Source: Streptomyces sclerotialus
GTDB taxonomy: Bacteria > Actinomycetota > Actinomycetes > Streptomycetales > Streptomycetaceae
NCBI RefSeq assembly: GCF_040907265.1
Contig: NZ_JBFOHP010000002.1
Coordinates: 930,001 to 994,000 of the forward strand
Direction: 5' to 3'
Length of the DNA stretch: 64,000 nucleotides
Positions 1 to 8,938 of this stretch are shown here, piece after piece (within the stretch, counting starts at the first letter, position 1; each line of letters opens with the position of its first letter). The notes under the pieces are model-generated. The model was not told the DNA's origin. It saw nothing but the letters and a program-made list of their open reading frames with translations, and ran no database searches. Made by a program: the position numbers and the translations under genes.

Positions 1-403
1 TGATGTTGCCGCCGGCCAGGAGGGCGCCGATGACGAGGAGTTTGGCCAGGGAGCGGCCGGGGCCTTCGGCGACGCAGAGGGGCAGTAGGACGGCGGCGGT
101 GGCGGTGAGCGCGAAGGCTGCGGTGAGGGGGCTCTGTGGTGGGTCGTCGCCCATTTCGGGGCCGAGGAGCCGGGCGTAGACGAGGGTGCCGACGGGGCCG
201 AGGAGGGCGACGACCAGGGCCAGGTCGGTGTAGGGGGGCCGGTCGTAGCCGCGGGCGAGCAGCAGGAGGACGAGGCAGACGAGGAGGGTGCCGGTGTTCT
301 GCGCGGCGACGCGGCGGCGCAGTGGTCCGGTGGCGACGCACCACAGGACGGGGGCGAGGCCGAGCGTCATGAGTGCGGCGGCGGCCGCGAGCCAGCCGTT
401 CAC
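1..403 (-). CDS. Mrp/Mnh Na+/H+ antiporter subunit F-like membrane protein (3' end cut by window)
   Basis: Partial gene, open at the window edge; 134 codons are visible from a GTG start (403) that overlaps the stop of the upstream gene as GTGA. The visible part has an N-terminal hydrophobic helix, then the MrpF-like core QNTGTLLVCLVLLLLARG followed by DLALVVALLGPVGTLVYAR. A further hydrophobic stretch near codon 100 is followed by AKLLVIGALLAGGNI, which recalls the end of an MrpG subunit, so this may be an F-G type fusion. The family exports Na+ in exchange for protons at the cytoplasmic membrane as a multi-subunit complex. The family call rests on this pattern and on the MrpE-like neighbour; the fusion is inference. 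Confidence 0.6.
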   Translation of the reverse strand, partial: MNGWLAAAAALMTLGLAPVLWCVATGPLRRRVAAQNTGTLLVCLVLLLLARGYDRPPYTDLALVVALLGPVGTLVYARLLGPEMGDDPPQSPLTAAFALTATAAVLLPLCVAEGPGRSLAKLLVIGALLAGGNI

Positions 404-600
404 CGGTCGGTCACCGCCCGCCGGGCGGCCCCGGCGGCGACCGCGCCCACGAGGGAGACGGCGGCCCCGACCAGGGTCTCCAGGGGGTCGACGGTGGTGA
501 TGAGGACCGTCCAGAGGGCGAAGAGGGCGGCCCACCACACCGCTGTCTCGGCCACGTTCCGGGCCCGGCCGTGTGCCGTGCCGCCGTCAGGACTCCGCAT
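400..600 (-). CDS. Short MrpE-like antiporter subunit
   Basis: 66 residues from an ATG at 600, with AGAGG about nine bases upstream. The core AVWWAALFALWTVLI then DPLETLVGAAVSL has the W-x2-LW and (E/D)-L-x-x-GA features of MnhE/MrpE subunits, with two hydrophobic segments. It is much shorter than a full MrpE (about 160 residues), as in the reduced E-like proteins of some actinomycete Mrp operons. The four-base GTGA overlap with the F-like gene indicates translational coupling. Its role is membrane assembly of the Na+/H+ antiporter. Confidence is limited by its small size. Confidence 0.55.
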   Translation of the reverse strand: MRSPDGGTAHGRARNVAETAVWWAALFALWTVLITTVDPLETLVGAAVSLVGAVAAGAARRAVTDR

Positions 601-642
601 GTCCGCCTCTTCTCCGCCGACGCGTGGGCCGGGTACCCCGGG

Positions 643-2709
643 TCACAGGTGGTCGCGCGGGACTGTCTCGTTCCAGGTGCGGGAGAAGACCCGGCGGTCG
701 CCTTCGTAGCCGTCGAGGGTGGCGTCGATGCAGAAGCAGTCCTCGCTGGACCAGAGGGCCTGGTGGGTGACGACGCGTACGTCCCAGTCACCGCGCCGGA
801 AGCGCATGGTCCAGGTCGTCTCGCCGCGTACGGAGGTGAAGTCGTCGGCGACGGAGGTGTACCGCTCGTACGCGCGGCGGCCGACGTCGATGTCGGCCTC
901 CTCGTAGCGTACGAGGCCGGCGTCCTTCACGATCTCCAGGGCGTTGTGGTAGTTGACCAGGTCGCGTTTGACGTCCCAGCGCTGTTCGACGGGGAGCAGC
1001 TGGGTGGTGGGGAGCGGCTCGGTGCCTTCGGGCTCGCCGAAGGCGGGGTCGGGCACGTCGTCGGGTACGTCGTTGGGGCGTACCGGCAGGGCGAGGGCGC
1101 TGGTGCCTTCGTAGACGGTGAGCCGGACGGGGCGGGGCGGCGGCCAGGCCAGCGGCCAGTAGGAGGTGGACAGGGAGAGGCGGAGCCGGTGGCCGGCGGG
1201 GAACGCCTGTGCCGTGCAGTTGAGCTGGACGGTGGCGCGGTAGCGGCGGCCGGGTTCGAGGGGTTCGGGTACGCCGGTGCCGTCCCGCCGGGTGAAGTTC
1301 AGCAGGCCGTAGGTGACGCGGGTGGCGCTGCCGTCGGGGGCCACGTCGGAGAGCCGGGCGGCGACCATGGCGACCGGTTCGGAGACGGAGACCTCCAGTT
1401 CGACGGTGGCGGTGCCGAGGATCTCCAGCGGTTCGGTGAGCGGGGGGCTGTCGAAGACGAGCGAGCCGCCGTCCTCTTCGCGCTGGTCGTACGGCAGGTC
1501 CGGGGGTGCGTTGTAGGAGGCCCACTTGCCGGCGAACTGGCCGACGGAGAGGGGGGACTCGACGGTGAGGGCGTCGCCGCGCACGGCGTCGTCGCGTTCC
1601 TCGTCCCGGGGCTGGTCCTCCCTGACCGTCTCGTCGGGCGGGCCGATGCGGTGCCGGGTGAGGGGGTGCACGCGGCGCTCGATGCGCGGGGAGGGCCAGA
1701 CGGGTTCGCCGACCCAGCGGCCGGGGCGTTCCTCGTAGGAGGTGGAGGGCGGCATGCTGTCCTGCATCCAGGTGCGGAGCATGGGGCCGTCCATGGCTCC
1801 GTTGTCGGCGCCCTTGAGCCAGTGGTCCCACCAGCGCACGACTTCCTGGAGGTAGCCGATGGCGGGGCCGGGTTCGCCGAGGTGGGGGAACTTGTGCGAC
1901 CAGGGGCCGATGAGTCCCCTGCGCGGTACGTCGAGGTTGCTGAGCAGGCGGCAGACGGCGTTGGAGTAGCCGTCGGCCCAGCCGCTGGAGGCCAGTACGG
2001 GCACCTTGACGGAGTCGTAGTCCTCGCAGACGGAGGCGTGCTTCCAGTAGTCGTCGCGGCGCTGGTGGCGCAGCCATTCCAGGGCCCAGGGGCGGGTGGC
2101 TTCCATGCGTTCGTGCCACATGTCGCGCCAGCGGTCGCCGACGACCGCGGGGTCGGGCGGGCAGGTGGCGTAGGCGAACATGGTGCCGGCCTCGCCGAGG
2201 TTGTCCGAGAGCAGGGTGCCGCCCATGTAGTGCATGTCGTCGCTGTACCGGTCGTCGGTGAAGGACGCGATGACGATGGCGCGCAGGCTCGCGGGCTGCC
2301 GGGCGGCGACCTGGAGCGCGGCGAAGGCGCCCCAGGAGATGCCCATCATGCCGGTGTTGCCGTCGCACCAGGGCTGGTCGGCGATCCAGGCGAGCACTTC
2401 TTCGGCGTCGGCCTGTTCCTGTTCCAGGTACTCGTCCAGCAGGACGCCTTCGGAGTCGCCGGTGCCGCGCAGGTCGACGCGGACGCAGGCGTAGCCGTGG
2501 CCGGCGAGGTAGGGGTGGTGGATGGAGTCGCGTACGGAGGTCAGGTCCCGCTTGCGGTACGGGATGTACTCCACGATCGCCGGCACCGGCTCCCCGTCGG
2601 AGGTGACGGGACGCCAGATGTGCGCGGAGAGCCGGGTGCCGTCGGGCATCGGGATCGCGACGTGGTGTTCTTGCTTGGTCGCGTGGGGCAGGTCGCTCAC
2701 GTACTGCAT
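643..2709 (-). CDS. CocE/NonD family hydrolase (X-Pro dipeptidyl-peptidase S15 type)
   Basis: 688 residues, the usual size for this family. The N-terminal alpha/beta-hydrolase domain carries GISWGAF with nucleophile Ser125, preceded by the family strand motif VDLRGTGDSEG. The cap and second half of the fold include SSGWADGY (catalytic Asp region) and GPWSHKFPH (catalytic His region). The C-terminal third is the jelly-roll typical of CocE-like esterases and amidases. No signal peptide is visible, so it should be cytoplasmic. AAAGGAG lies 12 bases before the ATG. The ATP-grasp gene is 61 bases upstream on the same strand, so the two are probably co-transcribed and may act on the same amide or ester product. 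The substrate cannot be read from sequence. Confidence 0.85.
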   Translation of the reverse strand: MQYVSDLPHATKQEHHVAIPMPDGTRLSAHIWRPVTSDGEPVPAIVEYIPYRKRDLTSVRDSIHHPYLAGHGYACVRVDLRGTGDSEGVLLDEYLEQEQADAEEVLAWIADQPWCDGNTGMMGISWGAFAALQVAARQPASLRAIVIASFTDDRYSDDMHYMGGTLLSDNLGEAGTMFAYATCPPDPAVVGDRWRDMWHERMEATRPWALEWLRHQRRDDYWKHASVCEDYDSVKVPVLASSGWADGYSNAVCRLLSNLDVPRRGLIGPWSHKFPHLGEPGPAIGYLQEVVRWWDHWLKGADNGAMDGPMLRTWMQDSMPPSTSYEERPGRWVGEPVWPSPRIERRVHPLTRHRIGPPDETVREDQPRDEERDDAVRGDALTVESPLSVGQFAGKWASYNAPPDLPYDQREEDGGSLVFDSPPLTEPLEILGTATVELEVSVSEPVAMVAARLSDVAPDGSATRVTYGLLNFTRRDGTGVPEPLEPGRRYRATVQLNCTAQAFPAGHRLRLSLSTSYWPLAWPPPRPVRLTVYEGTSALALPVRPNDVPDDVPDPAFGEPEGTEPLPTTQLLPVEQRWDVKRDLVNYHNALEIVKDAGLVRYEEADIDVGRRAYERYTSVADDFTSVRGETTWTMRFRRGDWDVRVVTHQALWSSEDCFCIDATLDGYEGDRRVFSRTWNETVPRDHL

Positions 2710-2770
2710 GCGGCTGCCGTGCTCCTTTCCTGGGTGCCGTGGTTGCTCGCCTCGCCGGCGGGGACGGCGG

Positions 2771-4072
2771 TCAGCGGCCGGTGGCCTCCGGCGGCGGGGT
2801 GCCCTCGAAGTGGTGGTTCAGGGCCGCCACGGCTCGGTTGTACTTCTCCGTCATCTCGTCCACGCTGTCGGCGCCGGTGAAGATGTGTGCCAGTTCGCAG
2901 CTGTAGCTGTCCTGCTGCGGGCTGTCGGAGAGGCGCTTGCCCGGTTCCGGCACCATCTCGATGCGGACGCCGGGGATCTCCTGCTCGATGCGCTCGATGT
3001 CCTCGGGGGTGGGCACGTTCTTGACCACCGCGTCGGTGAACCAGCGGTAGTACCACTTGGCGCCCATCTCGTACCGGCCCGCGTCCTGCGTCAGCCGTGG
3101 GTCCTTGCCGAGGGCCAGGGCGACCATGATGTGGTGGTTCGGTGTGCCGTCGACGTAGTGGAAGATCTGGGCGTGCGACTGCGAGTGCCGGGGGTTGATC
3201 TCCAGCAGGTTGATCTGATCGGTGTGCGGGTCGTAGAAGAATTCGATGCTGAAGGTCGCGGTTTCCATGCCGATCTGGCGCATGACCCGTTCACTGGCGG
3301 TCCGCAGCCGCTGTACGACGTCCGGCGGCAGTGTGGAGGGGTACTGGTGGCGGAGGAAGCTGGAGCTGTCGGGGTAATTGACGGAGTCCAGCGTTCCGTA
3401 GACGGTGACCTCGCCGTCGAGGACGTAGCCCTCCACGGCGACCTGGATTCCGGCAATGGCCTCTTCGGCCAGGCAGACCTGACCGCCTACGCCGGCCATT
3501 TCCGGCGGCAGGTCGAGCTGGTCCAGAATGTATTCGAAGGGCCGCCCGACCCGGCTGATGCCCTGCCGGATCTTCTCCACCGCCTCCTGGAATTCCTGCT
3601 CGTCCTTGACGCCGTAGGCGAGCTCGGAGGAGTAGGACAGGGCGGGCTTGAGCCACATCGGGAACCGTACGCCCTCCGGCGGCTCGGGACGCTCGGCGGT
3701 GAGGTCCACCTGGCCGAAGCGGGGGTGTTCGTCGATGACCTTCTGCTGTTCCAGCCGGCTCCAGTACTTGTGCTCGCACTTGACGATGGATTCCAGGCTG
3801 GTGTGCCGGGTGCCGTACCGCTCGCCGAGAATCGGCACGAGGGTGCTGGCGGGGAAGTCCCAGTAGGTCACGATGGCGTCGATGCTGCCCTCGAAGGCGT
3901 CCAGGATTCCGTACGCCTTTTCCAGCAGCTCCGGCACGGACACCTCCCCCTCCTGCAGTTCTTCGGGGGTGAGCAGTCCGTGGAAAGCGTATTCCGCGGC
4001 GTCGGGAATGGCGCGCAGTTCCGCCAGGTTTCCCTCGTCCAGACCGACGACAAAGATATTCTTCCTACTCAA
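2771..4072 (-). CDS. ATP-grasp domain protein
   Basis: 433 residues. The start is a TTG at 4072 placed directly after an AAGGAGGT ribosome-binding site with very short spacing; no better start is seen. The N-terminus (NIFVVGLDEGN) is a Rossmann-like pre-ATP-grasp half. The ATP-grasp core contains FPMWLKPALSYSSE for nucleotide binding and the Mg-binding strand FSIEFF...LLEINPR, then SQSH. ATP-grasp enzymes join a carboxylate to an amine or thiol through an acyl-phosphate. The family is clear; the substrate is unknown. It heads a minus-strand operon with the CocE-type hydrolase, a ligase/hydrolase pair. The 290 bases upstream (4073-4362) separate it from the divergent aldo/keto reductase and must hold both promoters. 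Confidence 0.75.
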   Translation of the reverse strand: MSRKNIFVVGLDEGNLAELRAIPDAAEYAFHGLLTPEELQEGEVSVPELLEKAYGILDAFEGSIDAIVTYWDFPASTLVPILGERYGTRHTSLESIVKCEHKYWSRLEQQKVIDEHPRFGQVDLTAERPEPPEGVRFPMWLKPALSYSSELAYGVKDEQEFQEAVEKIRQGISRVGRPFEYILDQLDLPPEMAGVGGQVCLAEEAIAGIQVAVEGYVLDGEVTVYGTLDSVNYPDSSSFLRHQYPSTLPPDVVQRLRTASERVMRQIGMETATFSIEFFYDPHTDQINLLEINPRHSQSHAQIFHYVDGTPNHHIMVALALGKDPRLTQDAGRYEMGAKWYYRWFTDAVVKNVPTPEDIERIEQEIPGVRIEMVPEPGKRLSDSPQQDSYSCELAHIFTGADSVDEMTEKYNRAVAALNHHFEGTPPPEATGR

Positions 4073-4362
4073 GGGACCTCCTTCATATCGGCTGCGGGGC
4101 CCCGGCTACCCGTCCTTCTACCGTGCGCACGCGGTCCGCGTCATGACAGACACGCGTGAAGACCGGCGCGCCACGCGCCTGCTCCGGGATCGGACCGCCG
4201 AGTACCCATCACGCCGGAGTCATGCAGCGGCGCGGCAAACTCGTGTGGTGCGTTCCGGCCGTCGTGGCGTGATTCGGTCACTGTGGCGCGCCGGGTGGGA
4301 ATGGCGTAGCGGGGCAGGATGGTTCCGCAGGGCAGAAGTCCGAGAGAGGGAGAGCTGACACC

Positions 4363-5364
4363 GTGGAATACCGCCGCCTGGGCCGTAGTGGCCTGACCAT
4401 CAGCGAGATCGCGTACGGGAACTGGCTCACGCACGGCTCGCAGGTGGAGCAGGACGCGGCCACCGCGTGCATCCGTGCCGCACTGGACGCGGGCATCACC
4501 ACCTTCGACACCGCCGACGTCTACGCCGAGACGCGGGCCGAGTCGGTGCTGGGCACCGCGCTCCAGGGCGAGCGGCGCGAGGGGCTGGAGATCTTCACCA
4601 AGGTCTACTTCCCGACCGGCACCGGCCGGAACGACCGGGGCCTGGGCCGCAAGCACATCATGGAGTCCATCGACGGGTCGCTGCGCCGCCTGCGCACCGA
4701 CTACGTCGACCTGTACCAGGCGCACCGGTACGACCACTCCACGCCGCTGGAGGAGACCATGGAGGCCTTCGCCGACGTGGTCCGGTCCGGCAAGGCGCAC
4801 TACATCGGTGTGTCGGAGTGGACCGCCGACCAGCTGCGCGCCGGGCATGCCCTGGCCCGCGAGCTGAAGGTCCCGTTCATCTCCAACCAGCCGCAGTACT
4901 CGGCGCTGTGGCGGGTGATCGAGCCGGAGGTGGTGCCGGCGAGCGAGGAGCTGGGCATCGGCCAGGTCGTCTGGTCGCCGATCGCGCAGGGCGTGCTGAC
5001 CGGCAAGTACCTGCCGGGCGCACCGCTGCCGGCCGGGACCCGGGCTACCGACGAGAAGGGCGGCGCCACCTTCGTCGCGCGCTGGCTGCGGGACGAGGTG
5101 CTGGAGCGCGTCCAGCAGCTGCGGCCGCTCGCCGAGGAGGCGGGGCTCTCGCTCGCCCAGCTGGCCGTGGCGTGGGTGCTGCAGAACCGCAACGTCTCCG
5201 CCGCCATCATCGGCGCCTCCCGGCCCGAGCAGGTCGCGGAGAACGTGCAGGCGGCCGGGGTGCGGCTGGAGCCCGGGCTGCTCAAGGCCATGGAGGAGAT
5301 CCTGGCCCCGGTGGCGATCCAGGACCCGGCGCTGACCGCGGGCAACCCCGCCAACGACGGCTGA
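4363..5364 (+). CDS. Aldo/keto reductase (Kv-beta/YghZ-like)
   Basis: 333 residues from a GTG after a purine-rich GAGAGGGAG. The TIM-barrel AKR signature is complete: MEYRRLGRSGLTISEIAYGNW at the start, FDTADVYA (catalytic Asp and Tyr), IFTKVYF (Lys), LYQAHRYD (His), and the C-terminal NADPH-binding IIGASRPEQVAEN. The protein is cytoplasmic and reduces aldehydes or ketones with NADPH; sequence style places it with the potassium-channel beta-subunit-like branch. It is divergent from the ATP-grasp operon and 84 bases ahead of the EF-hand gene. The natural substrate is not predictable. Confidence 0.88.
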   Translation: MEYRRLGRSGLTISEIAYGNWLTHGSQVEQDAATACIRAALDAGITTFDTADVYAETRAESVLGTALQGERREGLEIFTKVYFPTGTGRNDRGLGRKHIMESIDGSLRRLRTDYVDLYQAHRYDHSTPLEETMEAFADVVRSGKAHYIGVSEWTADQLRAGHALARELKVPFISNQPQYSALWRVIEPEVVPASEELGIGQVVWSPIAQGVLTGKYLPGAPLPAGTRATDEKGGATFVARWLRDEVLERVQQLRPLAEEAGLSLAQLAVAWVLQNRNVSAAIIGASRPEQVAENVQAAGVRLEPGLLKAMEEILAPVAIQDPALTAGNPANDG

Positions 5365-5448
5365 CGGCGGCCGGAACAGCCCTGTTTCCGGCCTGCGGCG
5401 GTTGCTACGTTCCGGATGAACAGGGCTCCACCATTGTGAGGAGGAACC

Positions 5449-6003
5449 GTGCCGGGTTCAGAATTCCTCGACAAAAAGCTGAGCCGTCGATTCGAGACCT
5501 ACGACCTGGACGACAACGGGGTCGTCGAAAGGACCGACTTCGTGCGCGCCGCGGAACGTATGGCGCAGGAGTTCGGACACGCACCCGCTTCCCCGGAAAT
5601 ACGTACGCTCAAGGAGCGGCTCGGCGCCGTGTGGAACAGTCTCGCCGAAGCCGCCGACAAGGACCGCGACGGGCGGCTCACCGAAAGCGAGTTCAAGAAC
5701 GCCTTCCACACGAAGGTCATCGCCGACGACGAGGGCTTCCGCACGCTGTACGAGCCGTTCATCCAGGCAGCGATGGACATCGCCGACACCGACAAGGACG
5801 GGAGGCTGGGCCTCGACGAGCACGTGCGCTGGTACAAGGCCCTGATGGGCATCCCCGAGGAGCACAGCACGGCCGCGTTCCGCAAGCTGGACCGGAACGA
5901 GGACGGCTACGTCACCCGGGAGGAGATCCTGGCGGCCGTCCGCGAGTACTACTTCAGCGAGGACCCCGACGCACCGGGCAACTCCCTGCTGGGCCCGGTC
6001 TGA
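5449..6003 (+). CDS. Four-EF-hand calcium-binding protein (calerythrin/CabD-like)
   Basis: 184 residues, GTG start preceded by GAGGAGGAACC. Four EF-hand loops are visible: DLDDNGVVERTDF, DKDRDGRLTESEF, DTDKDGRLGLDEH and DRNEDGYVTREEI. All keep acidic residues at loop positions 1, 3 and 12 or close equivalents, so most should bind Ca2+. There is no signal peptide or membrane segment, so it is a cytosolic calcium buffer or sensor like streptomycete CabD and Saccharopolyspora calerythrin. A strong hairpin terminator follows the stop, so it is the last gene of its transcript. Confidence 0.9.
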   Translation: MPGSEFLDKKLSRRFETYDLDDNGVVERTDFVRAAERMAQEFGHAPASPEIRTLKERLGAVWNSLAEAADKDRDGRLTESEFKNAFHTKVIADDEGFRTLYEPFIQAAMDIADTDKDGRLGLDEHVRWYKALMGIPEEHSTAAFRKLDRNEDGYVTREEILAAVREYYFSEDPDAPGNSLLGPV

Positions 6004-6008
6004 CGGAC

Positions 6009-6038
6009 GGCGGGCCCGTGGGGCTCCGCGGGCCCGCC
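6009..6038 (+). terminator. GC-rich hairpin terminator after the EF-hand gene
   Basis: A perfect 10-bp inverted repeat (GGCGGGCCCG / CGGGCCCGCC) with a 10-base loop begins five bases after the stop codon. There is no U-tract, as is normal for streptomycete terminators. Confidence 0.7.
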
Positions 6039-6198
6039 CGCGCACATGATGACCAAGACGCTCCTGCGCTGACCCCGCAGCGTGGCTTTCCGTGCGGCGG
6101 ATGTGTGACTCCGCGCGCGTCCGGCTGCACCGGTCCGTCGCTTATGGGTAGCTTCGCGGCATATGCGGTCACGGGTGAGAGAGACGTGCGGGAGTGCC

Positions 6199-8133
6199 AT
6201 GACGACGACAGCCGACGACGCCTCACGGGCGGAGGACGCCTCCGAAGGAGCCGAGGAGACCGAGGAGGCCGCCCGACGAGCGGTGCGGCGGGCCACGGAG
6301 CAGCTGCTGGCCCGGCAGCACACGGAGGGGTGGTGGCTGGGCTTCGCGCAGTGCGACATGAGCTATGACGCCCAGGACCTCTTCCTCCGGCATTTCCTGG
6401 ACCGCACGGACGCCCAGGTGACCGCGGCGACCGGCCGGTGGATCCGTTCCCGGCAGAGCGCGGACGGCACCTGGCCCATCGCCCCCGGCGGCCCGGGCGA
6501 CCTGGGGATCACCCTCCAGGCGTACGTGGCGCTCCGGCTGGCCGGGGACCGGCCGGACGAGGACCACATGCTGCGCTGCGCGGCATGGGTGCGCGAGCAG
6601 GGCGGCGTCGCGGCCGCCCAGCTGACCCCTCGCCTGTGGCTCGCCATGCTCGGCTTGTGGAGCTGGGACGACCTGCCCGAGATGCCGCCCGAGATCATCG
6701 CCCTGCCCAAATGGGCGCCGTTGAACATCTACTCCTTCAACGCCTGGATCCGCCAGGTACTCGTGGCCCTCAGCATCATCAGTGCGCACCGGCCCGTGCG
6801 GCCGGTGTCCTTCGGCATCGACGAACTCCTCGCCCCGGCCGGCGCTTCCGGGCGTCCTCCTGCGCCGGGCAACGGCTGGGAAGGCGTCTTCCGGCGCGTC
6901 AACGACGCCCTGCGCGTCGGCCGCCGGATCACTCCCCGTGCGGTCCGCCGGTCCGCGACGCATGCGTGCACCCGCTGGCTCCTCGAACGCCAGGAGACGG
7001 ACGGCAGCTGGGGAGGTGTCACGCCGATGACCGCTTTCTCGGTGCTCGCCCTGCACCTTCAGGGTTACGCGCTGGACCATCCGGCGCTCAAGGCCGCCCT
7101 GGATTTCGTGGCGGACAGCGCGGCCTGGCCCGAGGACGGCGTACGGAAGCTGGAGACCGTCCGCAGTCCCGTGTGGGACACCTGCTGGTCCGTCACCGCC
7201 CTCACCGACGCCGGTCTGCCGGCCGACCACCCCTCGCTGGTCAAGGCCGCCGACTGGCTGCTCGCCCAACAGGCCACCGGGCCCGGTGACTGGGCCGTGC
7301 GGCACCCCGGCCTCGCCCCCGGCGGCTGGTCCTTCGAGTTCCACAACACGGTCTGGCCCGACCTGGACGACACGGCCGAGGCGGTCATCGCGCTGCGCCG
7401 TGCCGCCCACCCGGACCGGGGCCGCGTCGGCGGTGCGGTGCACCGGGCGGCGCACTGGACCCTCGGCCTGCAGGGCAAGGACGGTGGCTGGGCGGGCTTC
7501 GAACCCGGCGTCACCGGCTTCCTCCCCGGCAAGCTGCCCTTCTTCGACATCGGCGACCACTGCGTCGACCCGCCCACGGCCGACGTCACCGCGCACGTGG
7601 TGGAGATGCTGGTCGTCCTCGGGATGCGGGACGATCCCCGCACCCGGCGCGGCGTCCGCTGGCTGCTCGACCACCAGGAGGACAACGGTGCGTGGTACGG
7701 CCGCTGGGGCGTCAACCACCTCTACGGCACCGGCTGCGTCCTCCCGGCCCTCGTCGCCGCCGGGGTCCCCCGCGGCCACTCCGCCGTCCGGCGCGCCGTC
7801 ACGTGGCTGACGTCCGTACAGAACGAGGACGGCGGCTGGGGCGAGGACTGGCGCTCGTACAGCGACCCGGCGTACCACGGCCGCGGTACCTCCACCCCCT
7901 CGCAGACCGCCTGGGCGCTGCTCGCCCTGCTCGCCGCGGGGGAAGGCGACGGTGCTGCGGTCCGGTCCGGGGTGCGCTGGCTGACCGAGCGGCAGACGGC
8001 TGCCGGCTCCTGGGAGGAGTCGCAGGCCACCGGTGCCATCGTGCCTCCGACGGTGGCCATGAACTACGAGAACTACCGGCTCGTCTTCCCCCTCATGGCC
8101 CTGGGCCGCTACGTCCGGCACCGAGAGTCCTGA
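6199..8133 (+). CDS. Squalene-hopene cyclase family terpene cyclase (class II, DxDD)
   Basis: 644 residues from ATG 6199, chosen because CGGGAG sits just upstream; the frame is open to 6163. The acid motif is DLDDTAEA, Asp388 to Asp391. Multiple QW motifs are present (for example SRQSADGTW, ERQETDGSWGG, GLQGKDGGWAGF, SVQNEDGGWGEDW), and LNIYSFNAWIRQ matches the conserved N-terminal region of squalene-hopene cyclases. Such enzymes protonate and cyclise squalene or other linear isoprenoids at the membrane face. No squalene synthase or hopanoid-tailoring gene is nearby. Instead the facing operon encodes a polyprenyl diphosphate synthase and a UbiA-family protein, so the substrate may not be squalene. 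Its 3' end overlaps the convergent ABC permease gene by 41 bases. Confidence 0.85.
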   Translation: MTTTADDASRAEDASEGAEETEEAARRAVRRATEQLLARQHTEGWWLGFAQCDMSYDAQDLFLRHFLDRTDAQVTAATGRWIRSRQSADGTWPIAPGGPGDLGITLQAYVALRLAGDRPDEDHMLRCAAWVREQGGVAAAQLTPRLWLAMLGLWSWDDLPEMPPEIIALPKWAPLNIYSFNAWIRQVLVALSIISAHRPVRPVSFGIDELLAPAGASGRPPAPGNGWEGVFRRVNDALRVGRRITPRAVRRSATHACTRWLLERQETDGSWGGVTPMTAFSVLALHLQGYALDHPALKAALDFVADSAAWPEDGVRKLETVRSPVWDTCWSVTALTDAGLPADHPSLVKAADWLLAQQATGPGDWAVRHPGLAPGGWSFEFHNTVWPDLDDTAEAVIALRRAAHPDRGRVGGAVHRAAHWTLGLQGKDGGWAGFEPGVTGFLPGKLPFFDIGDHCVDPPTADVTAHVVEMLVVLGMRDDPRTRRGVRWLLDHQEDNGAWYGRWGVNHLYGTGCVLPALVAAGVPRGHSAVRRAVTWLTSVQNEDGGWGEDWRSYSDPAYHGRGTSTPSQTAWALLALLAAGEGDGAAVRSGVRWLTERQTAAGSWEESQATGAIVPPTVAMNYENYRLVFPLMALGRYVRHRES

Positions 8134-8938
8134 GCCGGTGGCCGTCGGCCGGGCCGGCCCCGGTGTCGGGGCCCGTGCCCGCCCGGCAGTGGGAGCGCGT
8201 GCGGGCGTGGAGGACGAGCAGGGCCAGCGCGCCCGCCGCTGCGGACCAGGCGAACGAGAGCAGTGCGTGGCCCCAGGGGGCGAGGGAGGTGAAGGCCGCG
8301 GCCAGCGCGAGCTGGTTCGCGCCGTACAGCGGGAAGGCGGCCAGGACGGGCAGGTCGGCCACGTTGAGGACCGGGTTCTGCAGGCCGGTGTCGACCAGGC
8401 TGAGCATGATGACGAGGAAGAAGCCCTCCAGCTCACCGCGTACCAAGGAACCCAGCAGCAGACCGATACCGCCGTACGCGAGGCCCGCGCCGAGGACCGC
8501 GAAGGCCAGCGGCCCCAGCTGGCGTACCGGCAGGGAGAGCCACAGCACCGCCATGGTGTAGAGGGCGAGGAGTGCGGCGATGAGGGCCACGGCGGTGACC
8601 TTCGCCAGCAGCATCGGGACTCGTGGGTACCCGGCGAGCAGCAGCCGGCGGTCCAGCTCCCCGGCCTTGAACGTTTCCATGAACGTCACGAATCCGGTGA
8701 CGAGTGTGACGGCGGCGAGGGCGTTGGCCACCTGGCTGACCTGACTCGCCCGGGCGAGGACGGTGCCGCCGGCGGAGTCCAGCGAGAAGCCCATCACCTG
8801 CTCCGAGGCGCACACGAGCGCCACGGCGATCCAGCCGGGGATGAACACGACGGCGAGGAGGAGGGCCATCCGGTTGCGCAGGTGGCCCAGCAGGGTGCAG
8901 CGCAGCATCTCGGCGAACGCCGCCCGGTGCAGCCTCAT
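8093..8938 (-). CDS. ABC exporter permease
   Basis: 281 residues. The ATG at 8938 overlaps the ATPase stop as ATGA. About six hydrophobic segments are visible, including MALLLAVVFIPGWIAVALV, ALIAALLALYTMAVLWLSL and LGPLAFAVLGAGLAYGGIGL, in the ABC-2 type layout. It would pair with the adjacent ATPase as a two-component exporter at the cytoplasmic membrane, plausibly for the terpenoid made by this locus. The tail after about residue 245 (HARTRSHCRAG onward) is hydrophilic and lies over the 3' end of the cyclase gene, so its exact sequence is constrained by two reading frames. Confidence 0.75.
   Translation of the reverse strand: MRLHRAAFAEMLRCTLLGHLRNRMALLLAVVFIPGWIAVALVCASEQVMGFSLDSAGGTVLARASQVSQVANALAAVTLVTGFVTFMETFKAGELDRRLLLAGYPRVPMLLAKVTAVALIAALLALYTMAVLWLSLPVRQLGPLAFAVLGAGLAYGGIGLLLGSLVRGELEGFFLVIMLSLVDTGLQNPVLNVADLPVLAAFPLYGANQLALAAAFTSLAPWGHALLSFAWSAAAGALALLVLHARTRSHCRAGTGPDTGAGPADGHRLRTLGAGRSGPGP

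Noticed and set aside
373..2880. 835-codon plus-strand frame
   Set aside because: Antisense shadow of the CocE-type hydrolase; the translation has no recognisable domain.
6163..6198. Upstream ATG for the terpene cyclase
   Set aside because: CGGGAG is correctly placed for the ATG at 6199, and the added residues (MRSRVRETCGSA) show no conserved feature.
6199..8133. Hopanoid biosynthesis cluster
   Set aside because: The cyclase is of the hopene-synthase family, but no squalene synthase (HpnCDE), HpnG or HpnH gene is present in the window, so a hopanoid cluster cannot be claimed.
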